Below, piece by piece: positions 56,815 to 64,000 of a DNA stretch of 64,000 nt (the first letter of the stretch is position 1; each line of letters opens with the position of its first letter). The notes under the pieces were generated by a model that was not told the DNA's origin, did not search any database, and was given only the letters and a program-made list of their open reading frames with translations. Origin of the DNA: Myxacorys almedinensis A (GTDB lineage Bacteria; Cyanobacteriota; Cyanobacteriia; Leptolyngbyales; Leptolyngbyaceae); the NCBI RefSeq assembly GCF_010091945.1, contig NZ_WVIE01000009.1, positions 124,001 through 188,000 on the forward strand, in the 5' to 3' direction. A program made the position numbers and the translations under genes.

Positions 56815-57990
56815 CTAAGATTCGCCAGAAGGGGTAGCAGCGTGAATTAGATCTGGCGGCTGCTGAGCAGGAGGACGCTCAATGATTTGATCCCCGGCAG
56901 GACGGCGATCGCGATCAAGCGGCTCAAGCTGAACAAAGTCGCCCGTCTCGATCGAGTGGTAAAGGGCACGAATAATCCGAACATCGATCAACCCTTCTTT
57001 TCCAGACGGTTCTGGGTCTCTGTTCTGTAAAATACAGTTTGAGAAATAAACAAACTCTGCGGCAAGCTGATCGTGGGATTCAAACGATCGCTCTTCTTTC
57101 TCGCCCTTGATCGTCAGGGTGTGAGTAATTTCACCTTGAGCACCATACGCTGGATCAACCTGCAAATCGCCCTTTGTCCCTACGATTTGATAGTTTGAGA
57201 CCTTTGCTGCTCCGAAGCTACAGGTAAACGTTGCGAGGCGTTCGGCATTGCTGCCCGTTGAGGAATTACCAGGAAAGCGCAAAATGGCGCTGGTCATTTC
57301 TGCCACTTCTTGAAATCGTTCCTCTCCGTTGGTTGCACGGGTCGCAAAAACTGCGATCGGCTCATCTTGAAACAAATAACGAGCGGCATTGATGCAGTAA
57401 ATTCCAATATCATCCAAAGTGCCGCCGCCTTTTTCCTCTTCAAGCCGAATGTTGCCTTCCTCAACTTGCTGAGTAAATACTGAATTGAAGATGCGCGGCT
57501 CACCAATTTGGCGCGATTTTACAACTTCAACTGCCTGCATATTTGCTTCTTCTAAATGGAGGCGATAAGCAATCATCAGTTTCACACCATTGCTGTTGCA
57601 CGCAGAAATCATCTGCTCGCACTCGGCTTCTGTCACGGCCATCGGCTTTTCACACAGCACATGAATGCCTTGATTAGCGGCTCGTACCGTGTATTCGCAG
57701 TGCAGATGGTTGGGTAGCGCAATGTAAACTGCATCTACGTTGCCGCTTGTTAAACAATCCTCATACTCTCCGTAGGAATAGGTATGCTGCACGCCATATT
57801 CTTGGCTAAGTTCCTTTAGCTTGGTAGGGTCACCAGAAACTAGCGCCGTCAATTCTGAGTTTTCCGCTTGAGCAAAGGCTGGCAGTGCGGAGGCTTGAGC
57901 AAACCAGCCCAACCCAACCACAGCATACCGAATTTTACGATCGCTACTATTTTGACTGGTTTGGTTGTTGTTTGTATTTGATGAGGTCAT
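56815..57990 (-). CDS. Gfo/Idh/MocA family oxidoreductase
   Basis: The 391-residue protein has an N-terminal Rossmann domain with YAVVGLGWFAQASALPAF near 22-39, IALPNHLH near 92-99 and the hallmark CEKPMAV near 114-120 with the catalytic Lys, and a C-terminal substrate-binding alpha/beta domain. It resembles glucose-fructose oxidoreductase relatives that use NADP and sugar substrates. The first 19 residues and the Pro-rich last 35 are unconserved. It is divergent from sbpA with a 525-base spacer. Confidence 0.92.
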   Translation of the reverse strand: MTSSNTNNNQTSQNSSDRKIRYAVVGLGWFAQASALPAFAQAENSELTALVSGDPTKLKELSQEYGVQHTYSYGEYEDCLTSGNVDAVYIALPNHLHCEYTVRAANQGIHVLCEKPMAVTEAECEQMISACNSNGVKLMIAYRLHLEEANMQAVEVVKSRQIGEPRIFNSVFTQQVEEGNIRLEEEKGGGTLDDIGIYCINAARYLFQDEPIAVFATRATNGEERFQEVAEMTSAILRFPGNSSTGSNAERLATFTCSFGAAKVSNYQIVGTKGDLQVDPAYGAQGEITHTLTIKGEKEERSFESHDQLAAEFVYFSNCILQNRDPEPSGKEGLIDVRIIRALYHSIETGDFVQLEPLDRDRRPAGDQIIERPPAQQPPDLIHAATPSGES

Positions 57991-58097
57991 TGAACTGTCT
58001 CCACGTCGCTTTATCTAAATCGAGTATTTGGTTTATCAAGCAAGTAATTAGTTATAGATGCCTATGGTTAGGCTCGAATGAGTGCGCTTTGCTTTAT

Positions 58098-58131
58098 CCG
58101 CGATCGCAAGGCAATATGGATGCGATCGCGG
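58098..58131. repeat. HIP1-HIP1 hairpin
   Basis: CCGCGATCGCA at 58098-58108 pairs with TGCGATCGCGG at 58121-58131, an 11-base-pair stem around AGGCAATATGGA. No gene ends nearby, so it is not an obvious terminator. Confidence 0.7.
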
Positions 58132-58471
58132 GTAATGTCTGTTGAGTGTCATCAAGCCCTTGTTTATGAGGCAGTTTCTACATCCTTGAGTGTAAGAAGG
58201 GCAGCATGTCGCATCTTCAATCAATAGGGGTAGATTCAGAGGGGAGATTTCGCCTCAAACATCTTCGTAGTTTGCAAACCGTAAGTTTCCCAAATCTTCT
58301 AGAGTTAGCGTTGCTTGATAAATTAAACCCTTGAGTAAATGCTCGATTAAACAACATCCGACTCTGCTGCTGATCTCAGCAATAGCTTAAACCCCCATAA
58401 ACCGAGCAAGAAGCAGGAGTATTTCCTTGCAGTTTGCAGAATTCCCCAGTAGGATTGATAAGCAATCATAA

Positions 58472-58497
58472 TACGGTAATTACAGCTACTTACCGTA
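58472..58497. promoter_or_regulatory. Operator-like palindrome in front of sbpA
   Basis: TACGGTAA, a ten-base spacer, TTACCGTA is a perfect eight-base inverted repeat, ending 18 bases before the sbpA ATG and overlapping the presumed leader. It could bind a sulfur regulator of CRP or LysR type. The identity of the regulator is not known from this window. Confidence 0.55.
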
Positions 58498-58515
58498 GTT
58501 TAAGGGAGAGAGACC

Positions 58516-59664
58516 ATGCAGTTGAGGCAAAATATTGAAAGACAATGGATAGGCTTTCGGGCAGGCGTTGCCCAGGCTTACCAAACGGTGTTGGGGCGAC
58601 GGTCAGTGAGAAATTTTGTTGCGCTGTTTTTCCTTGGGGCAACCTTGAGTGTTGCGATCGTAGCGTGTGGAAACAATAATGCCTCTACATCTACCGCTCC
58701 GGGAGGCGCTAGCCCTGTTGCAAGCACCGGTAGAACCGCAGAACTTACCCTCGTAGCCTACGCCATTCCCAAAGCAGCACACGATGCCATCATTCCAAAA
58801 TTTGTGGAGCAGTGGCGGCAAGAAAAAGGTCAGACCGTCATCTTTGTGCAAAGTTACGGCGGCTCTGGTTCCCAAACTCGCGCCGTGATTGATGGGCTAG
58901 ACGCTGACATCACCCACTTGGCACTCTCCGCTGATATTGAAAAGCTGGCTAAAACAGGTCTCGTTAGTCAAGATTGGGCAACCAAGGTTCCCAATGGTGG
59001 AACGGTCGCAAAAACAGTGGCAGTGATTGTTGTGCGCCCTGGCAATCCTAAAAACATCAAGTCGTTTGCGGATTTGGTACGAAGCGACGTGAAGTGGGTC
59101 ACAGCCGACCCAAAAACGTCTGGTGGCGCACGGTGGAACTTTATCGCACTGTGGGATTATGCTCTAAAAACAAACGGTAATGATGAAGCAAAAGCGCGGG
59201 AATTTGTGACCCAAGCCTACAAAAATATCGCGGTACTCTCTAAAGATGCACGAGAATCAATGGATGCATTTTCAAAACAGGGTCAGGGGGATGCTTTAAT
59301 CAACTATGAGAACGAAGTGATTTTGGCAAACCAGAAAGGCGAAAACCTTGACTATATCGTGCCAGATATCAACGTTTCGATTGATACGCCCGTTGCGATC
59401 GTGGATAAAAATGTAGACCGACATGGAACCCGTGAAGTGGCAGAGGCATTTGCCAAATTTCTCTTCACCCCAGAAGCGCAAGCAGAATTCATCAAACTCG
59501 GATACCGTCCCCTTGATGAAGCCACTGCAAACCAAAAAGAAAACGTCGATAAATACCCACCTATCAAGACGTTAACAACAATCAAAGACTTCGGTGGCTG
59601 GGACGAAGTAGAGCAAAAATTCTTTGAGGACGGTGCAATTTTTGATCAGATTCGCGGCGCTTAA
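58516..59664 (+). CDS. sbpA: Sulfate-binding protein of the sulfate/thiosulfate ABC importer
   Basis: The 382-residue periplasmic protein has a long N-region and hydrophobic signal (VALFFLGATLSVAIVACG, Cys near 51 in a lipobox-like IVACG), then LTLVAYAIPKAAHDAIIPKF and QSYGGSGSQTRAVIDGLDADI, and the family's VTADPKTSGGARWNF region, a mark of sulfate-binding proteins. AAGGGAGAGAG precedes the ATG. It is first of sbpA-cysT-cysW and is probably induced by sulfur starvation through the upstream palindrome. Confidence 0.94.
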   Translation: MQLRQNIERQWIGFRAGVAQAYQTVLGRRSVRNFVALFFLGATLSVAIVACGNNNASTSTAPGGASPVASTGRTAELTLVAYAIPKAAHDAIIPKFVEQWRQEKGQTVIFVQSYGGSGSQTRAVIDGLDADITHLALSADIEKLAKTGLVSQDWATKVPNGGTVAKTVAVIVVRPGNPKNIKSFADLVRSDVKWVTADPKTSGGARWNFIALWDYALKTNGNDEAKAREFVTQAYKNIAVLSKDARESMDAFSKQGQGDALINYENEVILANQKGENLDYIVPDINVSIDTPVAIVDKNVDRHGTREVAEAFAKFLFTPEAQAEFIKLGYRPLDEATANQKENVDKYPPIKTLTTIKDFGGWDEVEQKFFEDGAIFDQIRGA

Positions 59665-59749
59665 TCGCGGTTTCGCCCGCAAGCGAGCCTGCTTAACCGT
59701 TCTTGCTTGTGGGTCTTTAGACAGCTTTGCTTCCGTTGGAGTGTAACCA

Positions 59750-60634
59750 ATGACTTCTGCCCAAGGCACACCCGAAACCGTTTCCAAGGGGAACTTCTTG
59801 ATACGATCGCTAACTCAGATGCCGTGGACATGGCGGATCATGCTGGGCTATCTAACCGTCATGCTGCTGCTGCCTACCTTGGCGATGTTTTTAAGGGCGT
59901 CTACGGTCGGTCCTGCCCAATTTTGGAGCATTGCCACAAGCCCAGTAGCCTTGGCAACTTACGACATTACGTTCACCACCTCTGTGATTGCAGCCTTGGT
60001 GAATGGCATCTTTGGGACACTGATCGCTTGGGTACTGGTGCGCTACGACTTTCCCTTCAAGCGCATCATTGATGCCTCGGTCGATTTGCCGTTTGCACTT
60101 CCTACCTCAGTCGCCGGATTGACCCTAGCAACCGTGTACAGCGACAACGGCTGGATCGGTTCGCTCGTTGCCCCCTTTGGGATCAAGATTGCCTTTACAC
60201 GTTTGGGCGTTGGCATCGCCATGGTCTTTATCTCGCTGCCGTTTGTCATCCGCACTGTGCAGCCTGTGTTGGCAGAAATGGAAAAAGAAGTAGAGGAAGC
60301 CGCTTGGAGCCTTGGTGCTTCTTCGTGGCAAACGTTTCGGCGGGTGGTGTTGCCGCCGTTGATGCCGGCTATTCTAACAGGCGTTGCCCTAGGGTTTTCA
60401 CGGGCAGTGGGTGAGTATGGCTCGATTGTGATTATTTCATCCAATACACCATTTGCAGATCTGATCGCGCCAGTGTTGATCTTTCAGCGACTAGAGCAAT
60501 ACGATTATGCAGGTGCGACTGTGATTGGTGTGGTGCTATTGCTGATCTCGCTGGTGATGTTGCTTGCAATTAACTTTCTGCAAGCCTGGGGTCGGCGATA
60601 TGAAACGGGGTTGGGCAAAATGCCTGGACATTGA
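59750..60634 (+). CDS. cysT: Sulfate ABC transporter permease CysT (CysU)
   Basis: The 294-residue membrane protein has six helices and the EAA loop [19 protein letters not shown] near 183-201. Its sequence follows CysT closely ([39 protein letters not shown]). It forms the channel with CysW. It starts 85 bases after sbpA. Confidence 0.95.
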   Translation: MTSAQGTPETVSKGNFLIRSLTQMPWTWRIMLGYLTVMLLLPTLAMFLRASTVGPAQFWSIATSPVALATYDITFTTSVIAALVNGIFGTLIAWVLVRYDFPFKRIIDASVDLPFALPTSVAGLTLATVYSDNGWIGSLVAPFGIKIAFTRLGVGIAMVFISLPFVIRTVQPVLAEMEKEVEEAAWSLGASSWQTFRRVVLPPLMPAILTGVALGFSRAVGEYGSIVIISSNTPFADLIAPVLIFQRLEQYDYAGATVIGVVLLLISLVMLLAINFLQAWGRRYETGLGKMPGH

Positions 60635-60665
60635 GCAGCCTTTGATCTTAGGAGAACAAACAGAA

Positions 60666-61526
60666 ATGAGTACGATCGCACCTTCGCCCCGTCTAGTGAA
60701 ACGAGCCGATGCCAAGCGCAAGAGTTGGGTTCCGACTTTGCTAATTGGCATTACGATCGTCTATCTGGGTCTGGTGCTGTATATTCCTGCGGCAAATGTT
60801 TTTTATCAAGCCTTTAAAAACGGAATTGGTCCATTTATAGAAAACCTGACCCAGCCTAATTTTATTCAGGCGGTGCGGCTGACGGTAATGCTGGCTGCGA
60901 TCGCAGTTCCGTTAAATACAATTTTTGGCTTGTGTACCGCTTGGGCACTGGCACGGCGGCAATTTCGAGGGCGGTCGTTTATGTTGAGTCTGATCGATCT
61001 TCCGTTTGCAATCTCACCGGTGGTCGCAGGGTTGATGTTGGTGTTGCTGTATGGGCGGCAAGGGTGGTTTGGCGATGTTCTTCAATCGAACAATATTAGA
61101 ATCATCTTTGCGTTTCCAGGCATGGTGTTAGCCACGATGTTTGTGAGTATGCCGTTTGTGGCACGAGAAGTGATTCCAGTGCTAGAAGAAGCAGGAGCCG
61201 ATCAAGAAGAAGCGGCACAAACCTTAGGGGCAAATGGTTGGCAGACGTTTTGGCGGGTGACGTTGCCCAGTATTCGCTGGGGCTTGCTCTATGGCTTAAT
61301 TCTGACCAATGCAAGGGCAATGGGTGAGTTTGGAGCGGTTTCGGTTGTCTCTGGTAATTTATCAGGTAAAACCCAGAGTTTGCCGTTGTATGTAGAAGAG
61401 GCTTACAAGCAGTACGAAACCGAAGCTGCCTATTCTGCGGCAGTGTTGCTTGCCTTGCTTGCGGTGGTGACGTTAGTGCTGAAGGAAATTATGGAACGCA
61501 AAACCCGGATTAAAGAGGTGGAGTAG
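60666..61526 (+). CDS. cysW: Sulfate ABC transporter permease CysW
   Basis: The ATG at 60666 (AGGAG 13 bases upstream) gives 286 residues; the open frame extends 34 codons upstream into cysT and is not used. Six helices, with IDLPFAISPVVAGLMLVLLYG and the EAA loop QEEAAQTLGANGWQTFWRVTLP, and NARAMGEFGAVSVVSGNLSGKTQSLPL, the CysW signature. It is last in the cluster; cysA, the ATPase that powers the complex, does not follow. Confidence 0.95.
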   Translation: MSTIAPSPRLVKRADAKRKSWVPTLLIGITIVYLGLVLYIPAANVFYQAFKNGIGPFIENLTQPNFIQAVRLTVMLAAIAVPLNTIFGLCTAWALARRQFRGRSFMLSLIDLPFAISPVVAGLMLVLLYGRQGWFGDVLQSNNIRIIFAFPGMVLATMFVSMPFVAREVIPVLEEAGADQEEAAQTLGANGWQTFWRVTLPSIRWGLLYGLILTNARAMGEFGAVSVVSGNLSGKTQSLPLYVEEAYKQYETEAAYSAAVLLALLAVVTLVLKEIMERKTRIKEVE

Positions 61527-61551
61527 ACAGTGCAAAGTGGGTAACGTCTGT

Positions 61552-61579
61552 TTGCTGGGTTGCGATCGCAGCCCAGCAA
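61552..61579 (+). terminator. Hairpin downstream of cysW
   Basis: TTGCTGGG and CCCAGCAA flank a loop that contains HIP1. It starts 26 bases after the cysW stop. There is no T-run, so it may stabilise the 3' end or be only partly active as a terminator. Confidence 0.5.
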
Positions 61580-61808
61580 CTCTGCTGAACTCACGTCTTT
61601 TTAGAGTACTTAGTGCGAGAACTCCGACTTTGCTCAAAAAGCTAGCGTTCTCGCGATTGGGGCGTTTGGGTTTGAATTTAGCACCCAACGCAAGCGTGTA
61701 GATCAAGCAGGCTGTCGTTGAGTTCCTCACAAAAAATTGCCGCCCATTGTTCCAAGTGTTCCAAGTTCGCGGCAATCTCAAGCGATGCGGCTGGTTTTGC
61801 CGAACCGA

Positions 61809-62030
61809 TCAAATAATTTCTAGCTCGGCTTCTTGTAGGTGAACCCGTAGCTTTGTGCCAATCTTGACCAAAACAGGAAAATTTGCGCTGACAGGACGAC
61901 CACGCCACTCTGTGACGATCGCAATCACTTCCCCTTCTTCACCCTGCAAATCAAACGGTTGATTTCGGTGTTGGGGATGGTGATAAATCACAACCGATTC
62001 CTTAACCCGAACCCGTGCGCCAATTTCCAT
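61809..62030 (-). CDS. ftrV: Ferredoxin-thioredoxin reductase variable (alpha) chain
   Basis: The 73-residue SH3-like protein from the ATG at 62030 reads MEIGARVRVKESVVIYHHP, then NQPFDLQGEEGEVIAI, TEWRGRPVSANFPVLVKI and ends LQEAELEII, matching the FTR variable subunit. With the catalytic chain FtrC (not here) it reduces thioredoxins from photosynthetic ferredoxin. An upstream in-frame ATG twelve codons earlier is less likely. Confidence 0.95.
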   Translation of the reverse strand: MEIGARVRVKESVVIYHHPQHRNQPFDLQGEEGEVIAIVTEWRGRPVSANFPVLVKIGTKLRVHLQEAELEII

Positions 62031-62129
62031 AATGTGTAACGTACCCCTATCAGCAGCCTTAACCACAAGCAGCTAGACCTAAATTAACAAAGACAGCTTT
62101 TTTATCTTTGCACAGGTGGGGACTTCTTC

Positions 62130-63980
62130 CTAACGTTTAAGAAACGTGTCTGGAATGCGATCGCGCACCTCGTTTGTGATGCGCTCACCTACTTGCCGAA
62201 CTTGAGCCGGGTTGACCAAGTACCAAACGCCAAGCCCAACGGCTCCACTCAGCACCAAAAAGACGATGAACCAGAGCAACAACCCTGAACGGCGCGGTTT
62301 CGCTACGGGAACATCAACGCTTTCGACGGGCGCAGTCTCGGTGAGTTGCAGATCGACGGCAGGAGGCACAATAGGAACGCGGATATCCGAAAGCGACGAC
62401 GAGACATGGCAGTAGGTTAAGACGATCGATGCATTGTCATGCCCATTCTGCTCGTTGGCGTAGGCTAGCCACGATCGTACGGTTGATTCTAAAGAGTCTT
62501 TTCCTCGGAGAATCCGTTCGGCATAGTCTGACCACGATCGCTCAACCAAGTCGTTGTCGCTCAAGCCATCAGAGCACAGCAGCAACATTCCGTCTTCTTC
62601 GAGCACAAATCGCTGCACTGCCGGATGGAGGTATTCACTATCTCGTGTGCCAAGTGCTTGAGTCAGGGCACCCGCATCAGGGCGGGCAATCGACTCTTGG
62701 CGCACCGCTCGACCCATGCGAACCTCGCGCACTGCCACATCATCATCCACGGTGAGTTGATGACAATATTCGGGCGTTATCCAGTAGGCTCTGCTGTCGC
62801 CGACATTGACAAGGTAAAGTTCGTGGGCGTTGGCAGCGATCGCACCGTCGGGCAGTTTAACCCGTTGGGGAATTTGAAGCGCCATCACCAGCGTTGTACC
62901 CATGCGGCGGCGAGCAGCGCGATCTTGAGCATCGTTTTGAGCCGCAATCACGTTATTCACCACTCGCACGATCGCCGCTAACTGCTCTGCCATCACCTCT
63001 GGAGACACCGGATCTGGCTCTTCTGCAACCTCTGTTAGCAACGCCCTAACCTGCATTTGCAGGGCTTGCACCGCAAGCTGGCTGGCAACTTCTCCGCCAT
63101 CGTGCCCGCCGATGCCGTCGCACACAATCGTTAAGCGAGGCGTGAGATCATCGTGCAGGGGGTCGCCCGTTGCCGTCAGCGGATAGCAGGTATCTTCGTT
63201 GTGCGATCGCCGCCGCCCAATATCAGTTGCTCCCTGCACCTGCAAGCGTAAGGGCAAGCGGGCAGACTGTTCCAACAAAAGCCGGTTAAGCTGCACCGCC
63301 ACTTGAGGATAGCCAATTGCGTCGGCTTGAATTTGCTCGCAGAGGGCTTGTAGAGGCTCTGCGATCGCCGCTTTAGCATCGGGCAACAGCAGAGACCAAC
63401 ACTGCGCCAAATGCCCCAACGACGGCTTTGAAACCGAAGCGATTGAGCGTCCAATCTGGGGGTCTTGATCTTGAATCAGTTCTCTGACGCGGAGCCGCCA
63501 GCCTTCAACATGCAAATTTTCAGGCGATAATAGACTAGAAGCGACATTTAGCTTCCAAAATGGCATCCAAAGCTCTAGCATTTGCCACAGCCAGTAGGCT
63601 TGCCGCACTGCCGTAGCTCCATGCCACGATCGCACCAACGAGGGCAGCAGTTCCCCTGCCGCTGTGAGGGGAGCATTCTCTAGCAGTAAAATGTCCTCTC
63701 CGGTCTTGTCGTCTTTGCAAAAGCCGTACACTTCTGGCACATGGAGCCGGTAGGGATACAAGTAAAGGTAGGCTAGCACATCATCTTCAAAAAACTCTGG
63801 AGAGTTTGGTCCGTGGTGGGGCTGCCTATCGACCCACACATGAGGAGCCATAATCTCGTAGCGATCGCCCTCAATGCGGCTGCCGGTAGGGTGGTGGGCA
63901 ACCGTTGAGCCAACTGCCCAAAGATAGGAGCTTGAGCGAGCAGCAGTTCCTTCAGAGGTCGGCAGGGCACTCATCGACAC
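62130..63980 (-). CDS. PP2C-type protein phosphatase with N-terminal pseudokinase-like region and C-terminal TM anchor
   Basis: The 616-residue protein has a C-terminal PPM/PP2C domain (about 245-510): TDIGRRRSHNEDTCYPL, VCDGIGGHDGGEVAS, LVNVGDSRAYW, LCSDGLSDNDLV and NGHDNASIVL supply the metal ligands. The first 240 residues, with LLLENAPL, LWQMLELWMPFWKLNV and LSPENLHVEGWRLRV, have the look of a worn-down protein kinase C-lobe (compare HRDIKPENxLVxG..xLxDF), without catalytic residues. A membrane helix near 585-605 (LLLWFIVFLVLSGAVGLGVWYL) anchors it with the catalytic domain in the cytosol. It may reverse the action of Hanks-type kinases such as the CHASE2 kinase in the window, which is inference. 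Confidence 0.9.
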   Translation of the reverse strand: MSMSALPTSEGTAARSSSYLWAVGSTVAHHPTGSRIEGDRYEIMAPHVWVDRQPHHGPNSPEFFEDDVLAYLYLYPYRLHVPEVYGFCKDDKTGEDILLLENAPLTAAGELLPSLVRSWHGATAVRQAYWLWQMLELWMPFWKLNVASSLLSPENLHVEGWRLRVRELIQDQDPQIGRSIASVSKPSLGHLAQCWSLLLPDAKAAIAEPLQALCEQIQADAIGYPQVAVQLNRLLLEQSARLPLRLQVQGATDIGRRRSHNEDTCYPLTATGDPLHDDLTPRLTIVCDGIGGHDGGEVASQLAVQALQMQVRALLTEVAEEPDPVSPEVMAEQLAAIVRVVNNVIAAQNDAQDRAARRRMGTTLVMALQIPQRVKLPDGAIAANAHELYLVNVGDSRAYWITPEYCHQLTVDDDVAVREVRMGRAVRQESIARPDAGALTQALGTRDSEYLHPAVQRFVLEEDGMLLLCSDGLSDNDLVERSWSDYAERILRGKDSLESTVRSWLAYANEQNGHDNASIVLTYCHVSSSLSDIRVPIVPPAVDLQLTETAPVESVDVPVAKPRRSGLLLWFIVFLVLSGAVGLGVWYLVNPAQVRQVGERITNEVRDRIPDTFLKR

Positions 63981-64000
63981 AGGATAGGAAAAACTAGAGC

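Larger units (their letters stand above)
57991..58515. other. Divergent promoter region of the Gfo gene and sbpA
   Basis: No gene. Holds a HIP1 hairpin (58098-58131) and a 26-base operator-like palindrome (58472-58497) just upstream of sbpA. Confidence 0.6.

Overview
The window is cyanobacterial chromosome. Evidence: a photosystem I subunit (PsaK), a ferredoxin-thioredoxin reductase variable chain, ferredoxin-type sulfite reductase, the cyanobacteria-specific alkane pair (aldehyde-deformylating oxygenase and acyl-ACP reductase), and very many copies of the HIP1 palindrome GCGATCGC spread through genes and spacers. Gene style (CHASE2 kinase, orthocaspase-TPR, HEAT-NACHT, LabA-type NYN) suggests a filamentous or otherwise large-genome lineage such as a Leptolyngbya-like form, but the sequence alone does not fix the genus. 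No rRNA, tRNA, CRISPR array, insertion sequence or prophage was recognised.

Layout. 1-4.1 kb: a pilus block on the minus strand: SAM methyltransferase, type IV pilin, and a SPINDLY/OGT-type glycosyltransferase that runs off the left edge. 4.2-6.5 kb: groES-groEL under a perfect CIRCE element. 6.6-9.4 kb: patatin lipase, site-2-type protease with CBS domains, PsaK. 9.6-15.3 kb: trpF, then folE, a short-chain dehydrogenase, accA, aar and ado (hydrocarbon biosynthesis), with a clear terminator between ado and aar. 15.5-20.7 kb: a lone sugar-type ABC permease, a frameshifted small membrane protein, a cyanobacterial hypothetical, then clpS-CPBP protease-DUF4112, and a divergent HxlR/cupin pair. 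21.5-26.1 kb: two GT4 glycosyltransferases and a CBM48-GH13 alpha-glucan enzyme. 26.6-28.6 kb: a strange DUF3365/SIS-domain gene whose reading frame appears broken in the middle. 29.4-37.4 kb: 7TM-HD phosphohydrolase, an ADP-ribosylglycohydrolase-fold protein, a peptidoglycan-binding exported protein, a TPR protein, rsmE and a PIN-domain pair with 4-base overlap. 37.5-49.6 kb: sulfite reductase, a pseudo-orthocaspase with TPRs, a DAACS transporter, an orphan oligopeptide-type binding protein, an orphan permease, a methyltransferase, leuA, and a LabA-type NYN protein. 50-56.7 kb: a CHASE2 Ser/Thr kinase converging on a very large membrane HEAT-NACHT-HEAT protein. 56.8-64 kb: a Gfo/Idh/MocA dehydrogenase, sulfate uptake genes sbpA-cysT-cysW behind a long inverted repeat, ftrV, and a PP2C phosphatase.

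How the genes fit together. Sulfate import (sbpA-cysTW) and sulfite reduction (sir) form a sulfur assimilation theme, although the ATPase cysA is absent here. accA, aar and ado link malonyl-CoA supply to alkane production. The best candidates for something undescribed are the split DUF3365-SIS protein, the transmembrane HEAT-NACHT-HEAT protein next to the CHASE2 kinase, the His-to-Tyr orthocaspase, the PIN/99-residue pair, and the palindromic operator in front of sbpA. All function calls rest on reading motifs by eye; no database search was run.
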